Below are positions 1 through 8,896 of a stretch of 64,000 nucleotides of DNA, in pieces. Position 1 is the stretch's first letter, and each line of letters begins with the position of its first letter. Position numbers and translations under genes: made by a program. Below the pieces are notes generated by a model. It was not told the DNA's origin, ran no database searches, and worked only from the letters and a program-made list of their open reading frames with translations. Source of the DNA: Bacillota bacterium (GTDB lineage: Bacteria; Bacillota; Clostridia; Monoglobales; Firm-18); contig JALOAJ010000001.1 of assembly GCA_023228885.1 (NCBI GenBank), positions 62,001 to 126,000 on the forward strand. Reading direction: 5' to 3'.

Positions 1-2
1 GC

Positions 3-107
3 GTCAGCCAAAAGGATATTGACACACGCACACCAAGGTTTTTGGCATATGCCACTACCCTTATGAAGATAGATAAGGAACAAAATATATTAAAGAAGGT
101 GCAATAG
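3..107 (+). CDS. C-terminal tail of an unidentified protein (partial)
   Basis: The third forward frame is open from the window edge to a TAG at 105-107 and gives about 34 residues with a normal charged composition (KDIDTRTPRFLAYATTLMK). I do not recognise the family. The beginning lies outside the window. A GTG at 107 overlaps the stop and has an AAGAAGG ribosome site, so a second short frame may be translationally coupled to it. Confidence 0.35.
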   Translation, partial: VSQKDIDTRTPRFLAYATTLMKIDKEQNILKKVQ

Positions 108-244
108 TGAAAAAAGCGATATCAATATTATTGATAACAATGATTAAATCACCAACCCTATCAACTAACTTTTCCGAAAGCGGGAAAAGGGTGAAAAAGA
201 GATTTGATAATACTTTAAATCCTTGGCAAGCAATAAGTATTTGA
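107..244 (+). CDS. Possible 45-residue peptide
   Basis: This short frame starts at a GTG that overlaps the preceding TAG and is preceded by AAGAAGG at 94-99, a good spacing. The peptide begins MKKAISILLITMIK and has no recognised motif. Its support is only the ribosome site and the coupling to the upstream stop. It may be a remnant of a degraded gene. Confidence 0.2.
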   Translation: MKKAISILLITMIKSPTLSTNFSESGKRVKKRFDNTLNPWQAISI

Positions 245-498
245 TACTTCAGAAACATTTAAGCCATTTTATCAATAAACAATCGAATAAGGTGGATTTT
301 AGGGTAATGTCTCCCAACCAAGCATTATATATAAAACAAATAGAGGTGATGAAACAATAATTAGGGCATAATATAATTTCAAGCATATTTATTTTTCTGT
401 GCATATTTTATTTGCAGTGTCAGCAAACTATAATATATAAGTTCCGCAAGGGTTGACGGAACTTATATATTATTAAAAACAAAATAGGAAGTTAATTT
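245..498. other. Non-coding or decayed region upstream of the acyltransferase
   Basis: There is no convincing complete gene here. One forward frame is open up to a TAA near 361 and could be the end of a decayed gene (ending YIKQIEVMKQ), but no start with a ribosome site supports it. The region ends in a strong inverted repeat listed separately. Confidence 0.4.
430..473. repeat. 17-bp perfect inverted repeat (hairpin)
   Basis: The arms 430-446 and 457-473 are exact reverse complements, with the core AAGTTCCG/CGGAACTT and a 10-nt loop. No T-run follows on the plus strand, so it is not a textbook terminator for upstream transcription. It lies 25 bp before the acyltransferase start and could be an attenuator, an mRNA-protecting hairpin or an operator. 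Confidence 0.6.
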
Positions 499-1635
499 AT
501 GAAACCCGTTCATGATAACAAGCGTTTTACGCAGCTTGATGCGTTACGGGGGGCTGCGGCTCTCTCCGTCGTGTTTTTTCACTACCTGACCAGACTCAAA
601 ATTACTGAGCAGGAAATTAACTTTTTCGGGAGCCTTTCGGAAAAGCTAATGTATATAATGAAATATACACCTTTGCGCATCATTTGGTTGGGACACGAAG
701 CGGTAATCCTATTTTTTGTGCTAAGCGGATTCGTTATGTCGCTTTCTTTGTTTTCAAGACACAAGCCTACCTATTCCACTTATCTCGTTAAAAGAATTTG
801 TAGGATTTATATTCCTTATGTTGTGACAATCTTATTTGCGATACTACTGAAAAAATTATCCTATTCCGGTGAAATACCGGCTCTGTCAACGGCTTTTAAC
901 AATGCGTGGCAGATACCGGATAATGAGTGCAGGGCAATTTTATCCCATTTGGCGCTGATTGGCGATTTTGACACAAACATTTATGATGGCTCAATATGGT
1001 CTTTGGTACATGAAATGCGCATATCGCTTATATTTCCGCTCCTTGTGGGCACTTATAAAAATACAAGGGCTGCGCCGTCCTTATTAACTGCTTTTTTGCC
1101 CTCTTTCATCGCATACTTCATAATACAATATAATATGTCTGTCTCAAGCCTTGTTATGACTATACATTATACAGGGCTGTTTCTGTTCGGCACGATAATC
1201 GCAAAATACCGTTACCGTTTGATTAACAGTACGAAAAAGTTTTCCGATATAAAAATGTTGATTTTGCTGTTTGCCGCATCTTTGATATACGCGTTTTCCG
1301 CCTGGAGCCTTTCTTTTGCGCCGGAAATAATACACGATTGGATTTCAGCGGTGGGAACGGCATTGTTCATTATACTTCTTATGTCATGGGATAAGGCAAT
1401 ACGGCTTTTTCAAAATAAAGCTTTTGTGTTCCTCGGAAGAATATCATATAGCCTGTATTTATGGCACATTGTAATACTAAACACGCTGATACACGGCTTA
1501 TACGGAATATATCCGCTTTTTGTTATATATTTGACCGCCTTTGCGGTCACCATATTCATATCGTGGATTAGTCACAAATACATCGAGCTCCCTTCAATGA
1601 AACTGGGGAAGATATTGACAGGGACAAACAAATAA
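499..1635 (+). CDS. Acyltransferase 3 family membrane protein
   Basis: This 378-residue integral membrane protein belongs to the acyltransferase-3 family, which transfers acetyl or other acyl groups to cell-surface or secreted glycans. The N-terminus LDALRGAAALSVVFFHY holds the family R-x10-H signature. About ten hydrophobic segments follow, and the C-terminal part has the typical FLGRISYSLYLWH segment. The ATG at 499 has an AGGAAG-like site. The next gene is an SGNH hydrolase, so the pair could add and remove acyl groups on the same polymer (inference). The acceptor is unknown. Confidence 0.85.
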   Translation: MKPVHDNKRFTQLDALRGAAALSVVFFHYLTRLKITEQEINFFGSLSEKLMYIMKYTPLRIIWLGHEAVILFFVLSGFVMSLSLFSRHKPTYSTYLVKRICRIYIPYVVTILFAILLKKLSYSGEIPALSTAFNNAWQIPDNECRAILSHLALIGDFDTNIYDGSIWSLVHEMRISLIFPLLVGTYKNTRAAPSLLTAFLPSFIAYFIIQYNMSVSSLVMTIHYTGLFLFGTIIAKYRYRLINSTKKFSDIKMLILLFAASLIYAFSAWSLSFAPEIIHDWISAVGTALFIILLMSWDKAIRLFQNKAFVFLGRISYSLYLWHIVILNTLIHGLYGIYPLFVIYLTAFAVTIFISWISHKYIELPSMKLGKILTGTNK

Positions 1636-1667
1636 AAGATATGCTATAATGTTATTAGGTGTTGCAT

Positions 1668-2387
1668 ATGAAAAGAATATTTGCCGTTATGGCGCTGTTA
1701 TTTGCCGTGACGGCTTTAAGCGGAATGCATTTTACCGGGGGCGATAATGTACATAATCTAAAAATTATCGCCTTTGGTGACAGTATCACTCAAGGTTCTG
1801 CACTAACGACCGACATGAAAAATTGGACGGAACTTTTATCTGAAAGATACGGAACGGAAATCATAAACGCAGGCGTTGCGGGCAATTCCTCCGCGCAGGG
1901 TTTGGCGCGTTTGGAAAGGGATGTGCTTTCTCTCCGCCCCGACCTTGTAATTATAAATTTTGGTATGAATGACAGCGTTTTGGACGGTCCCCATTATGTC
2001 GCCGTTTCACAATTTGCAGATAATATAACGCAGATTGTGGAGGAAATTCGCAAAGCGGGGGCAATGCCCGTTCTTGTAACGCCGAACCCCATTATTGAGG
2101 GAAATGAAACATCATATTATTACAGCCGCCATAACAAAGCCGTTTTTACGCCTTACGGCGGGGCACAGACCGTGTTAAATACATATGTGCAATGCATTCG
2201 TGAAATTGCCAAAGGAACGGGTACGCCGCTTGCGGATGTTAACAGGGAATGGCGCAATTATAATTCATTTGATTTGCTGATTACATTAAAAAACTCCGAT
2301 AAAGACGATGGGGTTCACCCATGCGCGGCGGGGGCAGAGCTGTATGCTCGAATTATCGGGGATGTATTATATAACTTAACAATGTGA
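1668..2387 (+). CDS. Secreted SGNH/GDSL hydrolase
   Basis: This is an SGNH-fold esterase of about 239 residues. A hydrophobic leader (residues 1-20) suggests export. Block I is FGDSIT with the nucleophile Ser39, block II is NAGVAGNSSAQG, block III is FGMND, and the C-terminal DGVHP supplies the Asp-x-x-His pair. The frame is open from a GTG at 1659, but AGGTG at 1657-1661 is correctly spaced for the ATG at 1668. Such enzymes commonly deacylate acetylated glycans. The position behind an acyltransferase and before a glycan locus fits that role, but the substrate is not shown. Confidence 0.85.
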   Translation: MKRIFAVMALLFAVTALSGMHFTGGDNVHNLKIIAFGDSITQGSALTTDMKNWTELLSERYGTEIINAGVAGNSSAQGLARLERDVLSLRPDLVIINFGMNDSVLDGPHYVAVSQFADNITQIVEEIRKAGAMPVLVTPNPIIEGNETSYYYSRHNKAVFTPYGGAQTVLNTYVQCIREIAKGTGTPLADVNREWRNYNSFDLLITLKNSDKDDGVHPCAAGAELYARIIGDVLYNLTM

Positions 2388-2403
2388 ACCGGCAAATGGC
2401 TTA

Positions 2404-2449
2404 TAAGCATGGGGGAGTCGAACCATATGGTTCGATTCCCCCATGCTTA
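2404..2449. repeat. Near-perfect 46-bp palindrome
   Basis: The arms 2404-2426 and 2427-2449 pair over 23 positions with a single G-T mismatch and no loop, centred on CCATATGG. It is GC-rich in the middle (GGGGGAGTCGAACC). It follows the SGNH gene by 16 bp and could end transcription in both directions, but no clear T-run follows. It is unusually long and symmetrical for a terminator. Confidence 0.75.
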
Positions 2450-2590
2450 CGCATCAGTAAAGACGGTTTTTGCCAAAAACTGTGATGCAATTGCCAAGCT
2501 GCATGGGGAAACCCTACGGGCTTTGCCAAAATTCAAAAAAAAGTCCAACAAGTTATAAAAAAATAATAACATTACTGCCGCTGTTTATAG

Positions 2591-2596
2591 TATAAT
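2591..2596 (+). promoter_or_regulatory. -10 element for the module A ABC operon
   Basis: A perfect TATAAT lies about 46 bp before the first permease ATG. No recognisable -35 hexamer is present at 16-18 bp upstream (AACATT at 2568-2573). This is what one expects of a promoter that needs an activator. The YesN-like regulator encoded in the same operon is the obvious candidate (inference). Confidence 0.45.
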
Positions 2597-2642
2597 AAAG
2601 AAAGCACGGACAATAAAAGAGACAACTGAAAAGAGGTAAAAT

Positions 2643-3578
2643 ATGTACCCAAGGACTAATACGCGCCTGGTGAAATCAGGGGTTTCGTTATTTAAAGATA
2701 AAAACACGGTGCTTTACATAATGCTGATACCCGGCATAATATATTATATCGCATTTCACTATATGCCTATGTATGGGCTTTTAATGGCATTTAAGGATTT
2801 CAACATTTTTTTGGGGTTCGGAGAAAGCCCCTGGGTTGGACTTGAAAACTTTAAAATACTTTTGGGTATGGATGATATTTATCGGGTTGTTTATAACACG
2901 CTGAAGCTTAATTTACTAAACCTTTTTTGCGGGTTCCCCATGCCCATCATATTAGCATTAATGATTAACGAGGTTAAAAACAGGCATTTTAACAAAATAT
3001 CTCAATCGCTTCTTTATTTGCCGCATTTCTTTTCTTGGGTTATTGCCGGGAGTATTATTTCGGCAGTGCTTTCCACCTCGACGGGTATGGTTAACAATAT
3101 AATAAAGTTTCTTGGGCATGAGCCGATATATTTCTTGGGTGATGAAGGGTGGTGGGTTTTCACATATGTAATCAGCGGAATTTGGAAGGACATGGGTTGG
3201 AATTCTATTATTTATGTTGCGGCTATCAGCAATATAGACCCCCAACTTTATGATGCCGCAAAGGTTGACGGCGCAAACCGTATACATAGTTTGTTTAATG
3301 TTACTTTGCCGTCTATAGCGGGCACTATATGCACCATGCTTATACTGCAATTGGGAAAGCTGCTTACCATAGGATTTGAGCATCCGTATGTTCTGCAAAA
3401 TCCGATGGTGTACAAAGTTTCAGAGGTTATCAGCACTTATATATACAAAATCGGTATTGAAAAAGCCCAGTATAGTTTAACTACTGCAATGGGGTTGTTT
3501 CAGTCTGTGGTGGGGCTTATTATGATATTTTTAGCTAATGCGCTTATCAAAAAAATGGGGGAGGAGGGTATTCTTTGA
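2643..3578 (+). CDS. Sugar ABC transporter permease, LplB type (module A)
   Basis: This 311-residue membrane protein is the first of two permease subunits of a carbohydrate ABC importer. The N-terminal PGIIYYIAFHYMPMYGLLMAFKDFN block is typical of the LplB branch. About six membrane segments are visible, with the EAA-type loop near YDAAKVDGA that docks the ATPase. AAGAGGT precedes the ATG. The next gene overlaps the stop, so the two permeases are translationally coupled. No ATPase gene is in the window. Lpl-type importers often share one MsmX-like ATPase encoded elsewhere. Confidence 0.9.
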   Translation: MYPRTNTRLVKSGVSLFKDKNTVLYIMLIPGIIYYIAFHYMPMYGLLMAFKDFNIFLGFGESPWVGLENFKILLGMDDIYRVVYNTLKLNLLNLFCGFPMPIILALMINEVKNRHFNKISQSLLYLPHFFSWVIAGSIISAVLSTSTGMVNNIIKFLGHEPIYFLGDEGWWVFTYVISGIWKDMGWNSIIYVAAISNIDPQLYDAAKVDGANRIHSLFNVTLPSIAGTICTMLILQLGKLLTIGFEHPYVLQNPMVYKVSEVISTYIYKIGIEKAQYSLTTAMGLFQSVVGLIMIFLANALIKKMGEEGIL

Positions 3579-4447
3579 GCAAAGGTATGATAGAAAAGTT
3601 GAAGCTTCTTCCGATTTATATATTAATTGGGTTTATAGCCTTTACTTGTGTTACTCCGTTTATTACAATAATAGCTACCTCATTTAGCGGGCACTCTGCT
3701 ATTTTAACGGGGAAGGTAGGGCTATGGCCTGTTGATTTTCATATAAATGCTTATAAAGCGGTTTTGATGGATGCCAAGTTTTACCGTTCCTTAATGGTTA
3801 CGATATTCGTAACGGTTATAGGAACCCTTTTAAATCTTTGCTTGACCGCCCTCACCGCTTACCCCCTTTCAAAGAACATAAAGGGCAGAAAATACATTAT
3901 GACCTTTATTGTGTTTACAATGCTCTTTAGCGGCGGGCTTATACCCAACTATTTTAATGTTAGACAACTTGGTCTGCTGGACACCGTCTGGGCGCTTATT
4001 TTGCCGAGCGGAATTTCCACGTTTAACCTTATTATTTTGCGAACCTTTTTTATGGGAATACCTAAAGAGCTTGAGGATGCGGCGTTTATGGACGGGGCAG
4101 GGCAGGCAAGGATATTGTGGAAGGTTTATGTTCCGCTTTCAAAAACCGTTTTGCTTACTTTGGGGTTGTTTTATGCGGTTGCGCATTGGAATTCCTATAT
4201 GAACGCCATGATTTATATAAGAAACAGCGAGCTCTATACCCTCCAGGTGCGTCTGCGCCAGCTTGTAATGGGAGATATGGCAACACAGCTTACCGGTTCG
4301 CTTAGTAACGAAGACCAGCAAGTTCTTGTGTTGGAATCGGTTAAGGCAGCAATCGTGGTTGTTTCTACAATACCCATAATTGCAGTATATCCTTGGCTGC
4401 AAAAGTATTTTGTTAAGGGCGTTATGATTGGTGCATTAAAAGGATAA
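3575..4447 (+). CDS. Sugar ABC transporter permease, YtcP/AraQ type (module A)
   Basis: This is the second permease subunit, 290 residues with about six membrane segments and the EAA loop ELEDAAFMDGA. It starts at a TTG that overlaps the upstream TGA by four bases and is preceded by GGGGGAGGAGGG. It would pair with the upstream LplB-type subunit to form the channel for oligosaccharides brought by the lipoprotein encoded next. Confidence 0.9.
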   Translation: MSKGMIEKLKLLPIYILIGFIAFTCVTPFITIIATSFSGHSAILTGKVGLWPVDFHINAYKAVLMDAKFYRSLMVTIFVTVIGTLLNLCLTALTAYPLSKNIKGRKYIMTFIVFTMLFSGGLIPNYFNVRQLGLLDTVWALILPSGISTFNLIILRTFFMGIPKELEDAAFMDGAGQARILWKVYVPLSKTVLLTLGLFYAVAHWNSYMNAMIYIRNSELYTLQVRLRQLVMGDMATQLTGSLSNEDQQVLVLESVKAAIVVVSTIPIIAVYPWLQKYFVKGVMIGALKG

Positions 4448-4470
4448 AAAGAAGAAAGAGGGAATTGAAA

Positions 4471-6024
4471 ATGAGAAGATGGACTGTTTTACTTCTTGCG
4501 GCAACTATTTTGCTTACGGTATTATCAGGATGCAACAAAAAAGTGGCTGTCGAGGACAATGAACAACATATGACCGAGATATCTGTTGAGGTTTTTGACC
4601 GCGGCAGTATTACATCAAGCGAAGGGAGCATGGAAGACAATCGTTGGACTCGCTGGGTCAATGAACAAATGCAGCAATACAATATAAGGGTTAAGTTTGT
4701 TCCGATTCCAAGAAAAGAAGAAGAAACAATGCTTAATCTGCTTTTTGCTTCAAATGAAGCGCCCGATATATGTTATACATATAAGCTTTCTTTGGTGTGC
4801 AACTTTGCTGAGGCGGGGGGGCTTTTGGAACTGGATAAATTAGTAAAGGAGCATGGTCCTGACCTTACCGAGTTTTACGAAACACGCCCCGGTCTGTTAG
4901 ATTTGGGCAAGTATAAGGGAAAGCAATACGGTCTGCCTTCCGGTTCTTGGGTTGACGGCGCCCATGCGTTGGCAGTAAGGAAAGATTGGGTTGACGCTTT
5001 GGGTAAGGCTCTTCCTGAAAACAGAGAAGAATACTATCATCTTTTAAAAGACTTTAAAGAAAAAGACCCGGGCAATGTCGGCAAAGAAAGGGTAATCCCT
5101 GAAACTTGTGCGGTTGGCGGGACGGGCGCAGGCTACAATAATATTGCGGTATTGTCCTCCTTTGGAATAACGAATTATGAACTGGTGAATACCTTTGACG
5201 GAAAGGTTTACCCCATGGAATTGCAACCCGGTTATAGGGATTATGTTATATTTATGAATAAGCTTTATAAAGAGGGGCTTATATCAAATGAGTTTGCTGT
5301 TGATACAGATGGCAAAAAATCAATTGAGCACACATATGGGGGGCTTGCCGGCGCATGGTCGGGAAATCATTCATGGCTTTATGGAAGCATTAATGAGGAA
5401 ACAAGACGGACAGTTCCATCTGCCGAGTGGACATTTGTGAATAACTTCCCGGATGAAAGCGGAAAAATTCATAAGGTTATAGCGCCTGCGGTGGGAGTGT
5501 ATAATATTGTTCCAAAGTCTTGTGAAAACCCCGATGCCGTTATGATATATCTCAATTGGATGGCAAAAGAGGGCGGGAAATATTTGATGAACGGTGCAGA
5601 AGGAGAGCATTATACACTTTTGGACGGATACAATATACCCAAGGACAGGGAATACAACACCAAAACCCTTGCATATGCCGGACAGAACATGGCGCTTATC
5701 CGACCGGATTATTACGACGCCGGATATTATGAGCTGATAAGTGATGACCCTGTTATCGGCAGGCTTTCAAAAGATAACTTTTTAAGGATGAAGGATGGCG
5801 CGATAACACCTGAATTTTCGATATTGGACGAGGTTCTCTCCGCGGATATAAAATATGGCACTACTCTGTCAAGCCTAACTAAATCGGGGATAGTGAAAGC
5901 TATTGTAAGTGATGACCCCGGCAGGGAATATGACAAGTTTAAAGCGGAATATTTAAAGAGCGGCGGACAGGAAAAAATAGACGAAATGAACGAGGTATAT
6001 AAACGAATGAGCTCGGGAAGATAG
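4471..6024 (+). CDS. Extracellular solute-binding lipoprotein (module A)
   Basis: This is a solute-binding protein of about 517 residues for the adjacent importer. The leader ends in the lipobox LSGC with Cys21 as the lipidation site. The body has the pattern of LipO/YtcQ-type glycan-binding proteins (APDICYTYKLS, GKQYGLPSGSWVDG, VRKDWVDALG). The frame is open from a TTG at 4465, but AAAGAGGG at 4455-4462 is spaced for the ATG at 4471. The ligand is unknown; the neighbours point to an oligosaccharide. Confidence 0.9.
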   Translation: MRRWTVLLLAATILLTVLSGCNKKVAVEDNEQHMTEISVEVFDRGSITSSEGSMEDNRWTRWVNEQMQQYNIRVKFVPIPRKEEETMLNLLFASNEAPDICYTYKLSLVCNFAEAGGLLELDKLVKEHGPDLTEFYETRPGLLDLGKYKGKQYGLPSGSWVDGAHALAVRKDWVDALGKALPENREEYYHLLKDFKEKDPGNVGKERVIPETCAVGGTGAGYNNIAVLSSFGITNYELVNTFDGKVYPMELQPGYRDYVIFMNKLYKEGLISNEFAVDTDGKKSIEHTYGGLAGAWSGNHSWLYGSINEETRRTVPSAEWTFVNNFPDESGKIHKVIAPAVGVYNIVPKSCENPDAVMIYLNWMAKEGGKYLMNGAEGEHYTLLDGYNIPKDREYNTKTLAYAGQNMALIRPDYYDAGYYELISDDPVIGRLSKDNFLRMKDGAITPEFSILDEVLSADIKYGTTLSSLTKSGIVKAIVSDDPGREYDKFKAEYLKSGGQEKIDEMNEVYKRMSSGR

Positions 6025-6031
6025 TTTAAAT

Positions 6032-7798
6032 ATGAAAAACTATAAAGACCTTCCGCTGTTTCGCCAATTTGCTTTAGCTTTTCTTGTTATAGTGTTGATA
6101 CCGACAACGCTTATCGGAGGCGTTGTGTATTACGGTTCTATGCAATATACAAAAGCCAACACCAGTCAGCTTATGGAAAAGATTGTTCAAAGCGCGGGAA
6201 AACAGATTGATGCGATGGTTAATGAGTATAAGTGGCTATCTTCTCAAATTGGAATAAACCGCGAAGTTCAAAGGTTTATTTTGCTTGACCCTATGGATTA
6301 TTTTGAGCAATATTTGTTCGGGGAATGGGCGCAAAATGAAATCGCCTTAGAAAAAACCATATGGCAACATGAGGCAATTGAAAATATGGCAATTATTTGC
6401 GATTACGGTAGGTCTTATTTAGTTGCAAACAAAAGAGTTGATGAAGATAATATTTACTTCATAGATAACGGCGAAAGAATACAAAGCAATGAATATTTTA
6501 GGAAAACCTATGGGGACGATTGCTCGTTAAAGATATTTAAAATGAATATCTTTAACAATGAGTCAAATCAAGAAAAGGAATATGTTGTATTCTCACGGCG
6601 CATATACTCCGGTGTAAGCTTTAAGGCTGAAGCTACTTTCGCAATTTTCATACCGCGCCAAAGTCTTAAAGAACTTTTTCAGATTAACGATGTTGATTTA
6701 AGCTCAATATGCTTTATTGACAACACCGGGAAAATGGTATTTTCATCATATGATGATGTGGGCGGAAAACAGCTTACCGACATTGTTCCCGACCTAAAGA
6801 CTTCCGGAATTTATAACTTTGAAGCTGACTTCATGGGCAAAAACCAAATGTTTACCATAGGTAATTCAAAGGATTCGGGTTGGAAAACCGTTTTATTTAT
6901 TCCCACAAGGAAGCTATACGCACCGATTTATAGAACTATGCAAACAATTCTTGTTTTGGGGTTGTTGGTTATACTGTTTTCAGCTATGGCTTGGTGGGGA
7001 TTTTGCAATATAATTATATTGCCGATAAAACGATTGGAGTTAGCCATGCAAAATTCGGAAGTTTACACCGGCGTGATTCCCGAAAATGAGATAGGCAGGC
7101 TCATAGCTGTTTATAATAAGATGACCTTAAAAATATCCGTTCTTATCGAGAAGGAATATAAAGCAAAATTAAAAAGAAAAAATCAAGAGCTCCAAAAAAG
7201 AAGGCTGGAATATCAAGCGCTTCAATCACAAATAAATCCGCATTTTTTATATAATACCCTAAACGCAATGAATACTTATGCCATGGTTTTAGGCGATGAG
7301 CTCTTGCAGGACATGATAAATTCCCTTAGCAAAATGTTGCGGTATTCAGTACAGAACCCATTGCAGCATGTAAAGCTTTCAGATGAATTTGAACATGTGA
7401 GGCATTACTTGAACATACAAAAACACCGCAGCAAGCTCATGCCGGCTATAGAAACGGATTTTAATGGGCATCTTTCCAAATGTGTAATTAGGTTGACTTT
7501 GCAGCCGCTGGTGGAAAATGTGTTTGAACATGCCTTTCCCTATGGGGTTGAGAGCGAACATAAAATGACCATTCGTGCATATAAGCAGGAGGAGTTTTTG
7601 ATAATAGAAGTAGCGGATAACGGTATTGGAATAAGCGATATGGATATAAAAAATATCGGAATGGGATTAAAAAATGTGCACCGCAGGCTTCAAATCGAAT
7701 GTGGTTCCAAATACGGGCTTCTTATATCAAGACCGAAGGATGGGGGAACTTCCGTAAAGCTTCTGTATCCTTATTCTCTTGATGATTCTGATACTTAA
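6032..7798 (+). CDS. YesM-type sensor histidine kinase
   Basis: This 588-residue membrane sensor has a first membrane helix at about 10-33, an extracellular sensing region to about 300, a second helix at about 302-325, a HAMP segment, then a His-kinase domain with QINPHFLYN (phospho-acceptor His404). A HATPase domain follows, with VENVFEHAF and DNGIGI. It starts 8 bp after the lipoprotein gene and is followed 6 bp later by its response regulator. The family senses extracellular glycans or the binding protein and controls the neighbouring transporter (family knowledge). Confidence 0.92.
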   Translation: MKNYKDLPLFRQFALAFLVIVLIPTTLIGGVVYYGSMQYTKANTSQLMEKIVQSAGKQIDAMVNEYKWLSSQIGINREVQRFILLDPMDYFEQYLFGEWAQNEIALEKTIWQHEAIENMAIICDYGRSYLVANKRVDEDNIYFIDNGERIQSNEYFRKTYGDDCSLKIFKMNIFNNESNQEKEYVVFSRRIYSGVSFKAEATFAIFIPRQSLKELFQINDVDLSSICFIDNTGKMVFSSYDDVGGKQLTDIVPDLKTSGIYNFEADFMGKNQMFTIGNSKDSGWKTVLFIPTRKLYAPIYRTMQTILVLGLLVILFSAMAWWGFCNIIILPIKRLELAMQNSEVYTGVIPENEIGRLIAVYNKMTLKISVLIEKEYKAKLKRKNQELQKRRLEYQALQSQINPHFLYNTLNAMNTYAMVLGDELLQDMINSLSKMLRYSVQNPLQHVKLSDEFEHVRHYLNIQKHRSKLMPAIETDFNGHLSKCVIRLTLQPLVENVFEHAFPYGVESEHKMTIRAYKQEEFLIIEVADNGIGISDMDIKNIGMGLKNVHRRLQIECGSKYGLLISRPKDGGTSVKLLYPYSLDDSDT

Positions 7799-7804
7799 AG
7801 CGGG

Positions 7805-8842
7805 GTGTTTTCTTTGTACTCTTTATTGTTGGTTGACGATGAACCTTTAACCATTAACGGAATGAGGCTTATGCTGAAACAATCAGGTTTGCCGATATCC
7901 GAGATACGCGATGCTTCAAACGGCGAAGAAGCATTAGAAGTTGTAAGGAGCGGGGTTCCGAACCTTATCATCACAGATATACGCATGCCTTTGATGGATG
8001 GGCTTGATTTGTGCAAGTATCTTTATAAAAAATGCCCATTTATCAAGTTTATAATCGTTTCAGGATACGAAGACTTTGAGTATGCACGCCGCGCGATACA
8101 GTATGGCGTAAGTGACTATTTATGTAAGCCTTTGGAACAAAAAAGCTTTACCTTGGCTGTGAAAAACGCTCTTTCATCTTTGTGTACGACAGATTATATA
8201 GGTGTTGGCACGGTGCGTCCGCTTATTAGCAAGGTTGAAGAGCTTTTATGGTCAGGCGACAGATTGGGTTTGGAAGGTGTGGTAAAACAAATTTGCAAAA
8301 TAGTGGATAACCGCACCTTAAAATATTGTACGGATTTTTGCAACGATTTTTTAAACGAGGTGTTAAGCCGTTTATCGGTTAGGATTGGTTATCGAATACG
8401 GACTGACTTTTTAGTTGACGACGCTAATAGCCCGGACGATTGCATGAATGCGCTTAAGGATTGCTTCATGGAACTTGCGGAAAAACTTGATGATGCAAAA
8501 AAGAATATTGACAATAATATTATGAATGAGATTATTAAATATATTGAAGATAACTATGACAGTAAATTGGCGCTTAACGATATTGCGGAATATGTGGGCT
8601 TTAATCCTTCATACTTCAGCCAATATTTTAAAAGTAAAATAGGTAAAAACTTTGTCCAGTACAGAAATGAAGTTCGTATCAATAAAGCTATGGATTTTCT
8701 TAAACAGTCGGATAAAAGTATAACTGAAATAGCCCTGGATGTGGGGTATAGCGATATAACATATTTTATCAGAATTTTTAAAGAACATACCGGAAAATCA
8801 CCCGGAGGGTATCGAAAGGAACAAGGAATGGGGAAGGCTTGA
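7805..8842 (+). CDS. YesN-type response regulator with AraC DNA-binding domain
   Basis: This 345-residue protein has an N-terminal receiver domain (LLVDDEP, phospho-acceptor Asp58 in ITDIRMP, and the KP switch in LCKPL), a linker, and a C-terminal AraC-type double helix-turn-helix (about 240-340, with ending FKEHTGKSPGGYRKE). It pairs with the upstream sensor kinase. The GTG at 7805 is used here. A TTG at 7814 has better spacing from the GGGGTG site and would shorten the protein by three residues. Likely targets are the ABC and surface-protein promoters of this locus (inference). Confidence 0.92.
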   Translation: MFSLYSLLLVDDEPLTINGMRLMLKQSGLPISEIRDASNGEEALEVVRSGVPNLIITDIRMPLMDGLDLCKYLYKKCPFIKFIIVSGYEDFEYARRAIQYGVSDYLCKPLEQKSFTLAVKNALSSLCTTDYIGVGTVRPLISKVEELLWSGDRLGLEGVVKQICKIVDNRTLKYCTDFCNDFLNEVLSRLSVRIGYRIRTDFLVDDANSPDDCMNALKDCFMELAEKLDDAKKNIDNNIMNEIIKYIEDNYDSKLALNDIAEYVGFNPSYFSQYFKSKIGKNFVQYRNEVRINKAMDFLKQSDKSITEIALDVGYSDITYFIRIFKEHTGKSPGGYRKEQGMGKA

Positions 8843-8896
8843 TACCCGTTTGTCAAACAGTTGGGGCAAAGTTTTTGGGGAATGAGGTGTAGGTTA

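Larger units (their letters stand above)
2388..2642. other. Intergenic region with palindrome and promoter before module A
   Basis: This gap holds the 46-bp palindrome, a smaller hairpin at about 2466-2480 (GTTTTT-GCC-AAAAAC) and a consensus TATAAT at 2591-2596, about 50 bp before the first permease start. No gene is visible. Confidence 0.6.

Noticed and set aside
1..498. End of a tyrosine recombinase at the left edge
   Set aside because: The visible 34 residues contain no catalytic motif and the family cannot be shown, so it is left as unidentified.
2429..2450. A tRNA-like end in the palindrome (GGTTCGATTCC)
   Set aside because: The sequence resembles a T-arm, but no acceptor, D- or anticodon arm can be formed around it. 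The likeness is explained by the palindrome itself.
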